Shown one piece after another: positions 35,839 through 44,715 of a stretch of 64,000 nt of DNA. The stretch spans positions 678,357-742,356 of the forward strand of contig JANXBJ010000001.1 in NCBI GenBank assembly GCA_025057645.1, in the 5' to 3' direction. This DNA is from Anaerolineales bacterium (GTDB lineage: Bacteria; Chloroflexota; Anaerolineae; Anaerolineales; UBA4823). Position 1 is the first letter of the stretch. Every line of letters begins with the position of its first letter. Position numbers and translations under genes: made by a program. The notes under the pieces are model-generated. The model saw nothing but the letters and a program-made list of their open reading frames with translations. It searched no databases and had not been told where the DNA came from.

Positions 35839-37302
35839 ATGCGACGAATTACCATTGATCCAATTACCCGCTTGGAGGGCCACGGAAAAATCGAGATCTT
35901 CCTTGACGAGGAAGGCAATGTTGCCAATTCATACTTCCAGATCCCGGAACTGCGCGGCTTTGAACGGTTCTGCGTTGGCCGCCAAGTGGAGGAAATTCCC
36001 CTTCTCACCAACCGAATTTGCGGCGTTTGCCCCGAGGCCCATCACATGGCCGGAGCAAAGGCCGTAGATGCGGTCTATCATGTCGATCCACCGCGGACAG
36101 CCAAGATGCTCCGCGAGTTACTCTACAGCGCCTTCTATGTCGCTGACCATACGACCCACTTTTACGCCCTAGGAGGCCCGGATTTTGTGATGGGCCCTGA
36201 TGCCCCGGTATCGGAACGCAATATCCTCGGCGTAATCCGTAAGGTGGGCTTGGAGGTCGGCAGTAAAGTCATCCAGGCTCGAAAATATGGACACGCAGTC
36301 GTCGAAATGATCGGTGGCCGGAAAGTGCATCCTTGCACTTCCATCCCCGGAGGGTTGACCAAGGGGATCACTGAAGAACAACAGAAGCAGATCGAAGAGA
36401 TGGGTCGCTGGGCGGTTGATTTTGCCCTCTTCTCACTGAAACTCTTCGAGGACATCGTTCTGAGGAACTCTGCTTACCTTGACCTTATTTTAGGCGACAT
36501 CTACGCTCATCGCACCTATTACATTGGATTGGTCGATGAAAATAATAAGGTAAACTTTTATGACGGTAAGGTAAGCGTTGTCGATCCCGAAGGCAACCGC
36601 ATCGGAAAGTATGCCCCTCATGAATACACCGAATGGATTGCAGAACATGTTGAGCCCTGGACTTACCTCAAGTTCCCCTATCTCAAAAAGATAGGGTGGA
36701 AAGGCTTCGTTGATGGCAAAGACTCAGGGGTCTACATAGCAACACCCCTTTCCCGTCTTAACGCCTCAGACGGGATGGCTACCCCACGCGCTCAGGAGGA
36801 ATACGAGAAGTTCTACCAGACCTTGGGAGGAAAACCCGTTCACCAACGTCTGGCTACCCATTGGGCTCGTCTCATTGAGTTGCTCTACGCAGCCGAACGG
36901 TGGGTCGAGCTGGCGACTGATCCGGAAATCACCAGCGACAATTTCCGCACTTTGCCGACCGAGAAACCTACAGAAGGGGTTGGAATCGTAGAGGCTCCAC
37001 GCGGCACCCTAACGCATCACTACTGGACAGACGAGCGTGGAATCGCAACGCGAGTGAACCTCATTGTCGGCACCACCAACAACTATGCTGCAATTCAAAT
37101 GTCAACAAACAAAGCAGCCCGCCACCTCATCAAGGGTGGTAACGTCAACGAAGCCCTCCTCAATATGATTGAGATGGCTTTCCGAGCTTATGATCCTTGC
37201 TTTGGCTGCGCCACTCATTCACTGCCGGGGCAAATGCCGCTTGAAGTGATCATCCGAGACGCCAACGGCGAGCCCATTCGCCACCTGAAACAGAACCTAT
37301 AG
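35839..37302 (+). CDS. mvhA: [NiFe] hydrogenase large subunit, group 3c-like
   Basis: Catalytic subunit, 487 aa, with the Ni-Fe site cysteines in RICGVCPEAHH (about residues 58-68) and DPCFGCATHSLPG near the C-terminus. About 25 residues follow the final His; this tail should be removed by an endopeptidase after nickel insertion, and the next gene encodes such a protease. AAGGAGG precedes the ATG. It oxidises hydrogen and sends electrons via MvhG and MvhD to HdrA. A long hairpin follows the gene. Confidence 0.96.
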   Translation: MRRITIDPITRLEGHGKIEIFLDEEGNVANSYFQIPELRGFERFCVGRQVEEIPLLTNRICGVCPEAHHMAGAKAVDAVYHVDPPRTAKMLRELLYSAFYVADHTTHFYALGGPDFVMGPDAPVSERNILGVIRKVGLEVGSKVIQARKYGHAVVEMIGGRKVHPCTSIPGGLTKGITEEQQKQIEEMGRWAVDFALFSLKLFEDIVLRNSAYLDLILGDIYAHRTYYIGLVDENNKVNFYDGKVSVVDPEGNRIGKYAPHEYTEWIAEHVEPWTYLKFPYLKKIGWKGFVDGKDSGVYIATPLSRLNASDGMATPRAQEEYEKFYQTLGGKPVHQRLATHWARLIELLYAAERWVELATDPEITSDNFRTLPTEKPTEGVGIVEAPRGTLTHHYWTDERGIATRVNLIVGTTNNYAAIQMSTNKAARHLIKGGNVNEALLNMIEMAFRAYDPCFGCATHSLPGQMPLEVIIRDANGEPIRHLKQNL

Positions 37303-37310
37303 CCAGTAGG

Positions 37311-37343
37311 CAGGGTGGAGAGCATTTTGGGTTCTCCACCCTG
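37311..37343 (+). terminator. Long hairpin between the hydrogenase large subunit and the maturation protease
   Basis: Perfect 11-bp stem CAGGGTGGAGA (37311-37321) / TCTCCACCCTG (37333-37343) with an 11-nt loop, followed by TTCCTTAC. The weak U-tract suggests partial termination or mRNA-end protection that lowers protease expression relative to the structural genes. Confidence 0.6.
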
Positions 37344-37363
37344 TTCCTTACAGTTCACTTGCT

Positions 37364-38335
37364 ATGGAAGACCGCATCCGAACCAGGATCATTGGGCTTG
37401 GGAATCCGATCTTAGGAGATGACGGAGTTGGCTGGAGGGTAGCTGAACAGCTTGAGAGAGAAATCGAGAGCAAGCAACATCTATACCCACATCTCCTTAT
37501 TGACATCCAGAAGCTCAGTCTTGGGGGCCTATCTCTAATGGAACAAATGATCGATATGGATGCTGTAATACTGATCGATGCCATCCGGACGGGTTCCGCA
37601 CCCGTTGGAAGTGTGTATAAACTAAGTATTGAAGAGCTCCCTGATTTCTCCGCCGGTCATACTACTTCACCGCACGACACGAGTCTTCAAAATGCCCTTC
37701 AGGCCGGAAGATTGATTGGCGCAAACCTGCCTGAGAGAGTCTGGATCGTAGCGATCGAGGCCGAAAGCGTCCATGAATTTTCCGAAGAACTGTCCCCGCC
37801 TGTTGAGCAAGCGATCCCTACAGCTTGTCAAGCAGTCTGGGATTATCTTCTCGAACTGGAGGAAAAAAAGATGATCTCCCCGGAATTGTTACGTCGCTTT
37901 CCCTTCTTTGCCTACCTCTCTGAGGAACAGCTTACTGCCTTGGCGATGATCGGCGAAGAGGTGGAATTCTCACCCGGTCAACTGATTGTTGAGGAATGCG
38001 CAGAGACCGACGCACTCTATTTGATCACCGAGGGCACTGCAGATATCTACTTCTCCATTCAAGACGACAAAACAAATACCATCCGCCATTTCGCTGTGGG
38101 AGAACTTACCACAGGAGACCCCTTCGGGATCACCGCTCTCATTGAACCTTACCAGCACTCATCGAGTGTAAAAGCACAGACTCATTGCAAGACGATTAAG
38201 CTGAATGCCGCCCAACTCAGGGAATTAGTCGAGCAAGATCCCATCTTGGCCAAAGTACTCCTAAAACAAATCCTCAAAGCAGCCCTCGAGCGATTGAACA
38301 ACACACGTATCCAATTAGCAGCAGCTTGGGCGTGA
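37364..38335 (+). CDS. Hydrogenase maturation protease fused to a cyclic-nucleotide-binding domain
   Basis: Protein of 323 aa. Residues 1 to about 160 are a HycI/HyaD-type endopeptidase (GLGNPILGDDGVGWRVAE, DAVILIDA, SPHDTSLQNAL) that trims the large subunit tail. Residues 170-323 are a cNMP-binding/Crp-type sensor fold (RFPFFAYLSEEQLTALA, FSPGQLIVEE, LYLITEGTADIYFS, GDPFGITALI) without a DNA-binding helix-turn-helix. The typical cyclic-nucleotide phosphate-binding Arg motif is not obvious, so the ligand may differ. The junction reads LELEEKKMISPELL; ATG 37871 there has GGAGG 8 nt upstream and could start a separate second protein. It is the last gene of the Hdr/Mvh operon. Confidence 0.88.
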   Translation: MEDRIRTRIIGLGNPILGDDGVGWRVAEQLEREIESKQHLYPHLLIDIQKLSLGGLSLMEQMIDMDAVILIDAIRTGSAPVGSVYKLSIEELPDFSAGHTTSPHDTSLQNALQAGRLIGANLPERVWIVAIEAESVHEFSEELSPPVEQAIPTACQAVWDYLLELEEKKMISPELLRRFPFFAYLSEEQLTALAMIGEEVEFSPGQLIVEECAETDALYLITEGTADIYFSIQDDKTNTIRHFAVGELTTGDPFGITALIEPYQHSSSVKAQTHCKTIKLNAAQLRELVEQDPILAKVLLKQILKAALERLNNTRIQLAAAWA

Positions 38336-38398
38336 AGCCCTGAGACCTCAGAGGATTGCCAAGAGAGGTTCTCGGTCTCGATTGGGAGGAGTGGGTCA

Positions 38399-38965
38399 AT
38401 GGTTACAAAAGAAGATTTGCTCTACCGCATGGTCTTCACCTTAAAGGATGGCGCTCGAGTGCTAATCAGACCTCTGGTCAAGGAAGATAAACAAGCTCTC
38501 CTCGATCTTTTCCTCAACGTCTCCTACGAGGACCGCCGTTTTATGCGCCACAATGTCAACGACCCAGAAGTGGTCTCTTCCTTTGTCGATAACCTAGATT
38601 ACGACCGCATCTTTCCTATGGTTGCCATTGTGAACGACCGCATCGTTGGAGATGCAACTCTCCACTTCAACACGGGGACTGCGAGGCATCGCGGCGAAAT
38701 GCGCATCTTTCTTGCCAAGGACTTCCGCGGCCGGGGTCTAGGTAACAAATTGGTTCAAGCGATTACCGAAATCGCCAAAAGACGCAACCTCTACATGCTT
38801 GAGGTACAAATTGTGCGTGACTTGACCAACGATATCAAAGCTCTCGAGCGGCTGGGCTTCGAGATCGTGTGCATCTTTGAAGATTACTTTATCCTACCGG
38901 ATGGAGAACTAAAAGATATCGTCCACATGATCCATCGCATTCGTCCTCCGGCGAGCGAATTCTAG
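38399..38965 (+). CDS. GNAT family N-acetyltransferase
   Basis: Acetyltransferase, 188 aa. The acetyl-CoA motif is RIFLAKDFRGRGLGNKLVQAI, preceded by the GDATLHF strand; the C-terminal LERLGFEIVCIFEDYFIL is typical. Substrate unknown. In other bacteria a few such proteins are fused to or placed beside cNMP-binding domains, so its position after a cNMP-domain protein may be meaningful, but the genes are 63 nt apart and lack overlap. GGGAGGAG precedes the ATG. Confidence 0.85.
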   Translation: MVTKEDLLYRMVFTLKDGARVLIRPLVKEDKQALLDLFLNVSYEDRRFMRHNVNDPEVVSSFVDNLDYDRIFPMVAIVNDRIVGDATLHFNTGTARHRGEMRIFLAKDFRGRGLGNKLVQAITEIAKRRNLYMLEVQIVRDLTNDIKALERLGFEIVCIFEDYFILPDGELKDIVHMIHRIRPPASEF

Positions 38966-38985
38966 GCAGCAATTAGTGTGGGTAA

Positions 38986-39017
38986 AAATCCCAACCATAG
39001 CGGCTGGGATTTCTCTT
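38986..39017. terminator. Bidirectional intrinsic terminator
   Basis: Stem AAATCCCA (38986-38993) / TGGGATTT (39005-39012), loop ACCATAGCGGC. The plus strand continues CTCTTT; the minus strand continues TTACCC after a run of five T. It lies between the convergent acetyltransferase and secreted-protein genes. Confidence 0.7.
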
Positions 39018-39028
39018 TAGCAGGGGTT

Positions 39029-39742
39029 CTAGCGGTTATAAAACCAGTTATAGGAAAAATACCCGCTTCCAGAAGTGGATTGAATACGTACCGCTATAGC
39101 CGAGAGCCCCTTCAGGCTCTTGGGGATTTTCACTTTGATGGTCTGCGTGCCGCCGTCGCCGGTGGAAAAAGAATCAACTTCGACCCCTTTCACACCCCTA
39201 GTACCAAGCTTCCCCATCAACACCTTAAACTGATCGTTCTTAGGCAAATTGCTCATCTTCAACAGGATGTATTTGTCCTTAACCACTTTAGTCACCGTGA
39301 TGATCGGGAAGCCCTTGTAGCCCGTGGACGAGTCTCCGGTTCCGGATTTCGCCGGCGCGTTATAGAACCAATTATAGGCAAAGTAGCCCGAACCGGTCGT
39401 GCTCTGGAGGCGAATTGCGATCCGGCGTTGTCCCTTTAGGGCATCGGGAATTGAGAACGTGGCCGTAAAAGTTCCTCCTGCACCGGTAGAAATCGTATCC
39501 ACCACAATGCCGTTCACGCCTTTTGTGCCCATTTTGTTCATCATGACTTTGAAAGTATCATTAGGGGGGAAATTATGGGCACGAATCGTGACCGTTTCAT
39601 CGGGAGAGACGCTAAGGATAAAAAAATACGGGTGGCCTGAGTAGGCCAGCACAACCCGCGGATTGATCAGCTCCATCCCCAAAAAAGAAAGTATACTTAT
39701 CCCAACAAAAAAGAATAGCGAGATCAAGCGTTTTGATTTCAT
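39029..39742 (-). CDS. Secreted protein with two tandem repeats
   Basis: 237 aa with a signal peptide (MKSKRLISLFFFVGISILSF, cleavage probably near residue 34) and two repeats of about 95 residues. Each repeat has F(K)VMMNKMGTKGVNGIVVDTISTGAGGT or its near copy, then LQSTTGSGYFAYNWFYN or VRIQSTSGSGYFSYNWFYN. This looks like two beta-sandwich domains exported to the cell surface or medium. I do not recognise the family. AAGGAG lies 9 nt before the ATG. Confidence 0.75.
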   Translation of the reverse strand: MKSKRLISLFFFVGISILSFLGMELINPRVVLAYSGHPYFFILSVSPDETVTIRAHNFPPNDTFKVMMNKMGTKGVNGIVVDTISTGAGGTFTATFSIPDALKGQRRIAIRLQSTTGSGYFAYNWFYNAPAKSGTGDSSTGYKGFPIITVTKVVKDKYILLKMSNLPKNDQFKVLMGKLGTRGVKGVEVDSFSTGDGGTQTIKVKIPKSLKGLSAIAVRIQSTSGSGYFSYNWFYNR

Positions 39743-39817
39743 AGGGCCACTCCTTTCACAAAGACCACCGAAGTTGACAACTAGAGCATTTGTAGGATCA
39801 TCGGAAAAGCTACTTTC

Positions 39818-39823
39818 ATTATA
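39818..39823 (-). promoter_or_regulatory. -10 box upstream of the secreted repeat protein
   Basis: TATAAT on the minus strand; predicted start near 39811, leaving a 5' leader of about 69 nt that holds the AAGGAG ribosome site. A -35 box is not evident. The plus strand of the same spot reads TATAAC and might serve the pentapeptide gene. Confidence 0.45.
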
Positions 39824-39882
39824 ACTTACGAATTCGCAAGGTTTTTAGCATTTATCCTTCCGAGATAAAGGAGAGTTTGGCG

Positions 39883-40506
39883 ATGAGTACCCTGACCCAA
39901 TATCAGATTTTCGATTTGCTCAACCGCCCTCGTCCCCTATGGTTGGTCAAGGCGGACTTATCCGACTTAACTCTGATTTCCGTGGACCTAAGTAACAGCA
40001 ACTTAAGCCTAGCAAACCTATCCAGAACCGACCTAAACTATGCCATTTTGATCAGTTGCAACCTAACCAAGGCAAACCTAACCCTCGCCAATCTGTTCGA
40101 AGCAGACTTAACTTTTGCGATTCTAAGCGGAGCCAACCTCACCCGAGCGAATCTCACCCGCGCTAACTTGACGAAATGCGAACTATCGGAGGCCATTCTG
40201 GTCGAGGCCAACCTTTCGCGCGCAAATCTCTCGAAGTCCAACCTTCAAAGAGCCAACATGAACACTGCTGTGCTCACCCGAGCAGACCTGAGCAAATCCA
40301 ATTGCTCAGGGGCAAACTTGAACCATACCAACCTCCAGCGAGCCAATCTTTTCGAGGCGGATTTATCCAATGCCTCCTTGCGTGAGGCCGACTTGCGCTG
40401 GGCAGACCTCACTGCAGCAAACCTCCGAGGGGCAGACCTAACCAACGCCAACCTCGAAGGGGCAGACCTCACCGATACAATTTTGCCCGAATTCGTGATA
40501 AAATGA
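39883..40506 (+). CDS. Pentapeptide repeat protein
   Basis: 207 aa, almost entirely A(N/D)Lxx pentapeptide repeats (about residues 20-200, with over 30 consecutive units such as ANLTR ANLTR ANLTK), which form a right-handed square beta-helix. Some relatives mimic DNA and protect gyrase, but most have no known role. I use ATG 39883, with AAAGGAG 9 nt upstream, rather than the TTG at 39877. It stands alone between the secreted protein and fdhD. Confidence 0.9.
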   Translation: MSTLTQYQIFDLLNRPRPLWLVKADLSDLTLISVDLSNSNLSLANLSRTDLNYAILISCNLTKANLTLANLFEADLTFAILSGANLTRANLTRANLTKCELSEAILVEANLSRANLSKSNLQRANMNTAVLTRADLSKSNCSGANLNHTNLQRANLFEADLSNASLREADLRWADLTAANLRGADLTNANLEGADLTDTILPEFVIK

Positions 40507-40576
40507 CTAAAATACTCTAGTTTATCTTCTCACAGGGTAGCGAAGCGAGGGACTCAGTCAAGCCTAGCTGCTGTGG

Positions 40577-41359
40577 ATGCGGTTTATGGCCCTTACAGTC
40601 TCACCTTACCGTTCTTTCCCTATTCTTCTGGTTCAAGGGACACAACGAAATTGGCAGGAAATTCCTGTAGTTGCAGAAACCTCCCTCACCTTAACTGTCA
40701 ACGGTGAAGAATGGCTTACTTTTCTTTGCACGCCTCTACACCAGATTGAACTGGCCATCGGCTTTCTCTACAACGAGAACATTATTTCCGGCCTTGATGA
40801 TATTGTAGATTATCGTTTATGTGAATCGGGTAACAACGTAGATATTTGGCTAAAGTTTAGTCCACCTAAACCCCGTGCCTGGACGCGCACCTCAGGCTGT
40901 TCGGGAGGCTCTACTCTCCAACACTCCCCAAAACACTCCTCCCAAAATTATGAACGCACCTATCCCATACAAAGTATTTACGCCCTGATCGATCAACTCT
41001 ATCACCAACAATCGCTTTACAAGATGACTGGGGGAATTCACACTTCGGCTTTATGCAATACCGACCAAATCGTGGTATCTGTTGAAGACATCGGCCGCCA
41101 CAATACCCTAGACAAGTTAGCCGGGATCGTACTATTGCATCACCTGCAACTCGATCATAGAATTATAATTACAACAGGCCGGGTGAGCTCAGAGATGATG
41201 CAGAAAGCGATCCGTTTGGGCTGTGAGGTTGTCATCTCACGCACCTCGCCGAGTGCTCTAGCCGTCCAATTAGCTCAGGAAAGCGGCATAACCCTGATTG
41301 GATACGCCAAAAGGTCGCAATTCAATCTCTATACCCACCCTCAACGCTTGACCTTGTAA
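40577..41359 (+). CDS. fdhD: Formate dehydrogenase accessory sulfurtransferase FdhD
   Basis: FdhD, 260 aa, passes sulfur from a cysteine desulfurase to the molybdenum cofactor of formate dehydrogenase. Visible are the N-terminal [28 protein letters not shown], the Cys-containing SGCSGG loop (in place of the usual CxxC), and the C-terminal [17 protein letters not shown] with [12 protein letters not shown] and [13 protein letters not shown]. No formate dehydrogenase is in the window. ATG 40577 or 40586 could start it. glpK follows after 22 nt. Confidence 0.92.
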   Translation: MRFMALTVSPYRSFPILLVQGTQRNWQEIPVVAETSLTLTVNGEEWLTFLCTPLHQIELAIGFLYNENIISGLDDIVDYRLCESGNNVDIWLKFSPPKPRAWTRTSGCSGGSTLQHSPKHSSQNYERTYPIQSIYALIDQLYHQQSLYKMTGGIHTSALCNTDQIVVSVEDIGRHNTLDKLAGIVLLHHLQLDHRIIITTGRVSSEMMQKAIRLGCEVVISRTSPSALAVQLAQESGITLIGYAKRSQFNLYTHPQRLTL

Positions 41360-41381
41360 TCCTAACCTCTCGGAGGCATCC

Positions 41382-42896
41382 ATGAAAAAATTCATTGCTG
41401 CCATTGATCAGGGGACTACTAGCACCCGCTGCATTCTTTTCGATCCGGAAGGAAGGATTGAGTCAGTCGACCAGAAGGAACACGAGCAAATCTACCCTCA
41501 GCCGGGTTGGGTTGAACATAACCCCCTCGAAATTTGGCAACGCACTCGGGAGGTTATCCAAGGAGCACTCCAAAAAGCTAACATTGCAGCTCCACAAATC
41601 GCCGCAGTAGGGGTGACGAATCAGCGCGAAACAACCATCCTGTGGAATCCTAAAACAGGGCAGCCATACGGAAACGCGATCGTTTGGCAGGATACGCGCA
41701 CAAAACAAATTTGCGATCAACTTTCCGCAGAGGGTGGCCAAGACCGCTTTCGCGAAAAGGTCGGACTTCCTCTCGCCACGTATTTTTCTGGTCCGAAGAT
41801 TAAATGGATGCTAGATCATATCTCTACCTTGCGTGAGGAAGCTCAAAAGGGAAACGTCCTATTTGGCAACATCGATACTTGGATTATCTGGCAACTCTCA
41901 GGAGGAGTGAATGGGGGAGTTCACATCACGGACGTGACCAATGCTAGCCGCACTATGCTTATGAACCTCAAGACGCTCGACTGGGACGACGAGATTCTTT
42001 GCGCCCTGGACATTCCACGTCAGATTCTCCCTCAGATCGTTCCCTCAAGCCCGATTGAACCCTATGCATATACCCGCACTGACGGACCTTTTGGCGGCGC
42101 AATTCCGATCTGCGGCGACGTGGGCGACCAACAAGCAGCACTGATCGGCCAAACCTGTTTTGACACGGGGGAAGCAAAGAACACCTACGGCACCGGCTGC
42201 TTTATGTTGATGAACACCGGAACCCAGATCGTGCACTCAACAAAGGGGCTGCTTACGACTCTTGCCTACCAAGTAGGTAACTCATCTCCAACCTACGCTT
42301 TAGAAGGTTCCGTTGCCATTACCGGTGCCCTCGTCCAATGGATGCGCGATAACCTAGGGCTTATCTCCTCCTCACAGGAAATCGAGTCGCTCGCTCGCAC
42401 CGTAGAAGATAATGGAGGGATTTACTTCGTGCCTGCTTTCTCAGGCCTTTTCGCTCCCTATTGGCGATCGGATGCCCGCGGGGTGATTGTCGGCTTGACC
42501 CGATACGTCAACAAAGGCCACCTTGCCCGTGCTGTGCTGGAGGCAACAGCTTTCCAGACCAAAGAGATCCTCGAAGCAATGCGTCAGGACTCCGGGGTTG
42601 AACTCAAATCGCTAAAAGTGGACGGCGGTATGGTGCGCAACGAACTGCTCATGCAATTCCAAGCGGATATTCTCAATGTCCCGGTGATCCGTCCTAAGGT
42701 CACCGAAACAACAGCCTTGGGAGCAGCCTTCGCTGCCGGGCTTTGTGTTCGCTTTTGGTCGAGCCTAGAAGAGTTGCGCCAACACTGGCAAGCGGATAAA
42801 GTCTGGTATCCAAAGATGAACGAAGAAGAGCGCCAGCGCCAGTACCGCTACTGGTTGAAAGCGGTCGAGCGTAGCTTCAATTGGATTGAAGAGTGA
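41382..42896 (+). CDS. glpK: Glycerol kinase
   Basis: FGGY-family kinase, 504 aa, phosphorylating glycerol to glycerol-3-phosphate. It has the N-terminal ATP site [15 protein letters not shown], glycerol-contacting residues around [19 protein letters not shown], and the C-terminal [14 protein letters not shown] and [14 protein letters not shown] motifs. GGAGG precedes the ATG. The stop overlaps the degV region; degV and fdhD flank it, so it may supply G3P for phospholipids rather than a dedicated glycerol regulon. Confidence 0.96.
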   Translation: MKKFIAAIDQGTTSTRCILFDPEGRIESVDQKEHEQIYPQPGWVEHNPLEIWQRTREVIQGALQKANIAAPQIAAVGVTNQRETTILWNPKTGQPYGNAIVWQDTRTKQICDQLSAEGGQDRFREKVGLPLATYFSGPKIKWMLDHISTLREEAQKGNVLFGNIDTWIIWQLSGGVNGGVHITDVTNASRTMLMNLKTLDWDDEILCALDIPRQILPQIVPSSPIEPYAYTRTDGPFGGAIPICGDVGDQQAALIGQTCFDTGEAKNTYGTGCFMLMNTGTQIVHSTKGLLTTLAYQVGNSSPTYALEGSVAITGALVQWMRDNLGLISSSQEIESLARTVEDNGGIYFVPAFSGLFAPYWRSDARGVIVGLTRYVNKGHLARAVLEATAFQTKEILEAMRQDSGVELKSLKVDGGMVRNELLMQFQADILNVPVIRPKVTETTALGAAFAAGLCVRFWSSLEELRQHWQADKVWYPKMNEEERQRQYRYWLKAVERSFNWIEE

Positions 42897-42901
42897 GGGG
42901 C

Positions 42902-43759
42902 ATGATTCAAATCATTACCGACACGACTGCGGTTCTCTCAAAAGAGCAGATCGAGAAACATAACCTGATCGTGATCCCTCAGATTATTCACATCGACGAT
43001 GAAACATACCTCGAAGGCGTTGACATTGACACGCCCCAATTCCTTGCCAAATTGAAAACAACTAAGACTCTTCCCAAGACCGCAGCGCCTCCGCCGGAAC
43101 TGTTCGCAAAAGAGTTTGCCCGGTTTGCTCATCAAGACGTGACAATCCTCTGCATCCATCCTTCAGCAGAGGTGAGCGGCACCGTTCGCTCGGCAACCCT
43201 TGCCGCACAGGACTTTCCTCATTTGGATATCCGTATTATCGACACTCGATTGATCGCCAGTCCGCTAGCCACTTTGGTTACACTCGCTGCTCAATGGGCA
43301 GAAAGCGGTGTGGAGGCTGACGAAATCGTCTCTAGAATTTACGGGCTGATCCCCCGTTGCCGCATTTACTTTATGGTGGACACGCTGGAATACTTAGCAA
43401 AGGGTGGCCGCATCGGTGGGGCTTCAGCCCTCCTAGGATCTGTCTTGCAAATCAAACCCATATTAACTTTCAAGGAGGGTCGCGTAGAGGTTTTCGAAAA
43501 AGAGCGCACTCACAGAAGAGCTTTCGAACGCTTGATCGAGATCGCAGTCGAAGGAATAGAGAGAAACAGAGAATGTTACCCCACCGTAATGCACGCAGGT
43601 GCGGAAGACCAAGCTCGGGAGTTAGCCAAGCGGGTGTCTACACAGCTTCTCATCCCCGAGATTCCCATCTACACGATGCCCCCTGCCATTATCACTCACG
43701 GCGGGCCGGGAATTCTGGGGATCGCGTTCTTTACCCAAGCTTCCAATACCTCACTGTGA
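42902..43759 (+). CDS. DegV family fatty-acid-binding protein
   Basis: DegV protein, 285 aa. The N-terminal domain starts IQIITDTTAVLSKE, the fatty-acid carboxylate pocket is HPSAEVSGTVRSA, and the signature FMVDTLEYLAKGGRIGG leads into the second domain. Relatives (FakB) hand fatty acids to a kinase, FakA, for phospholipid synthesis; glpK beside it fits a lipid role. I choose ATG 42902 over GTG 42893. No FakA is in view. Confidence 0.92.
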   Translation: MIQIITDTTAVLSKEQIEKHNLIVIPQIIHIDDETYLEGVDIDTPQFLAKLKTTKTLPKTAAPPPELFAKEFARFAHQDVTILCIHPSAEVSGTVRSATLAAQDFPHLDIRIIDTRLIASPLATLVTLAAQWAESGVEADEIVSRIYGLIPRCRIYFMVDTLEYLAKGGRIGGASALLGSVLQIKPILTFKEGRVEVFEKERTHRRAFERLIEIAVEGIERNRECYPTVMHAGAEDQARELAKRVSTQLLIPEIPIYTMPPAIITHGGPGILGIAFFTQASNTSL

Positions 43760-44004
43760 TCAAAAGAGCGGTCGAAAACCAGCTCGGCGAACTCCCTAAT
43801 CGCAAATGGCTCTGTTTTACACCGGCGCTTTTCCAAAACCCAGAGACCGAAGCCCGAGTTTTTGGACGGATCGAAATGCCCGATCGTTCCACATGCGGTC
43901 AAAGTAGAAAGCAGAGTTTGCGCGCCGTTTGGACAGGATTAACTGGAGTTCCCTACCTCACGAGGAGTATACAATGGGCGATTCCTATCTGCAACGTCTC
44001 TTAG
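43756..44004 (+). CDS. Possible small protein between degV and the PH-domain gene
   Basis: An 82-codon frame beginning with GTG that overlaps the degV stop (GTGA) and ends 30 nt inside the PH gene. The codons look protein-like (for example PNRKWLCFTPALFQNPETEARVFGRIEMPDRSTC), but I recognise no family and see no separate ribosome site. It may instead be an eroded gene or chance. Without it the 214-nt gap 43760-43973 holds nothing else I can name. Confidence 0.3.
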   Translation: MIKRAVENQLGELPNRKWLCFTPALFQNPETEARVFGRIEMPDRSTCGQSRKQSLRAVWTGLTGVPYLTRSIQWAIPICNVS

Positions 44005-44612
44005 GCGAAAACGAAAAAATCATCTTTACCACCCGCCAACATTGGTTCATCCTCGCTCGAAACATCTTGCTCGAAGCCTTGCTTATCCTCGGCATCTTTA
44101 TTGCCTCCGTATTGTTAATCGTTCTGCTGGGCATCGCTGCCGCACTGGTCATTCCGATCGGTTTTCTGATTATGCTCCTTCCGGTCATCTCTCTGGCATT
44201 GGACGTAGCAAAATGGAGCAGCAGTCAGTACGTCATCACCAATCGCAGGGTGATCCAAATTGCGGGTATCTTCAACAAAAGCACCGAAGATAGTTCCCTA
44301 GAAAAGGTGAACGACGTGAGGATGGTTCAGTCTTTCTTAGGTCGGCTGTTCAACTACGGGGATATTGAGATCATGACCGCCAGTGAACTGGGGGTGAATA
44401 AGTTTCGCCGAATTGCCAAGCCGATAGAATTCAAGACCGCTATGCTTAATGCCAAAGAGAAGCTTGAGCGCGGGTGGGAACCTCGAGCGGATGAAATTCA
44501 GAAAGAGGACATTCCCGCTCTGATAGCCAACCTCGACCTGCTTCGAAAACAGGGCATCATCACCGAGGAGGAGTTCAGCCAAAAGAAAAGAGAGCTTCTA
44601 TCGAGATTATAA
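43974..44612 (+). CDS. Membrane protein with bacterial PH domain and SHOCT motif
   Basis: 212 aa. Two adjacent membrane helices (about residues 27-75) are followed by a YdbT/PH_b2-type domain (SSQYVITNRRVIQIAGIFNKSTEDSSLEKVNDVRM, FGDIEI-like NYGDIEIMTASE) and a C-terminal SHOCT helix (LDLLRKQGIITEEEFSQKKRELL), a short oligomerisation motif. It is probably a cytoplasmic-face membrane protein of unknown role. The start is ATG 43974, with GAGGAG 7 nt upstream; an earlier in-frame ATG (43929) has none. Confidence 0.85.
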   Translation: MGDSYLQRLLGENEKIIFTTRQHWFILARNILLEALLILGIFIASVLLIVLLGIAAALVIPIGFLIMLLPVISLALDVAKWSSSQYVITNRRVIQIAGIFNKSTEDSSLEKVNDVRMVQSFLGRLFNYGDIEIMTASELGVNKFRRIAKPIEFKTAMLNAKEKLERGWEPRADEIQKEDIPALIANLDLLRKQGIITEEEFSQKKRELLSRL

Positions 44613-44643
44613 GTTCTTCAGCCTTAAGAGCTACTTAGGAAAC

Positions 44644-44669
44644 GGGGGCAGGATGTCCACTTAGCCCCC
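44644..44669 (+). terminator. Weak hairpin after the PH-domain gene
   Basis: GGGGGC (44644-44649) and GCCCCC (44664-44669) pair around 14 nt, followed by TTCTC. It lies between two convergent genes and may end the PH transcript. The U-tract is poor. Confidence 0.45.
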
Positions 44670-44715
44670 TTCTCAACCTCAATTCGGTCCTTCAAGCTGG
44701 CCGCTCGGAGAGTGC

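Noticed and set aside
35839-37302. Selenocysteine version of the hydrogenase
   Set aside because: All four Ni-Fe ligands are plain Cys codons, and no in-frame TGA occurs.
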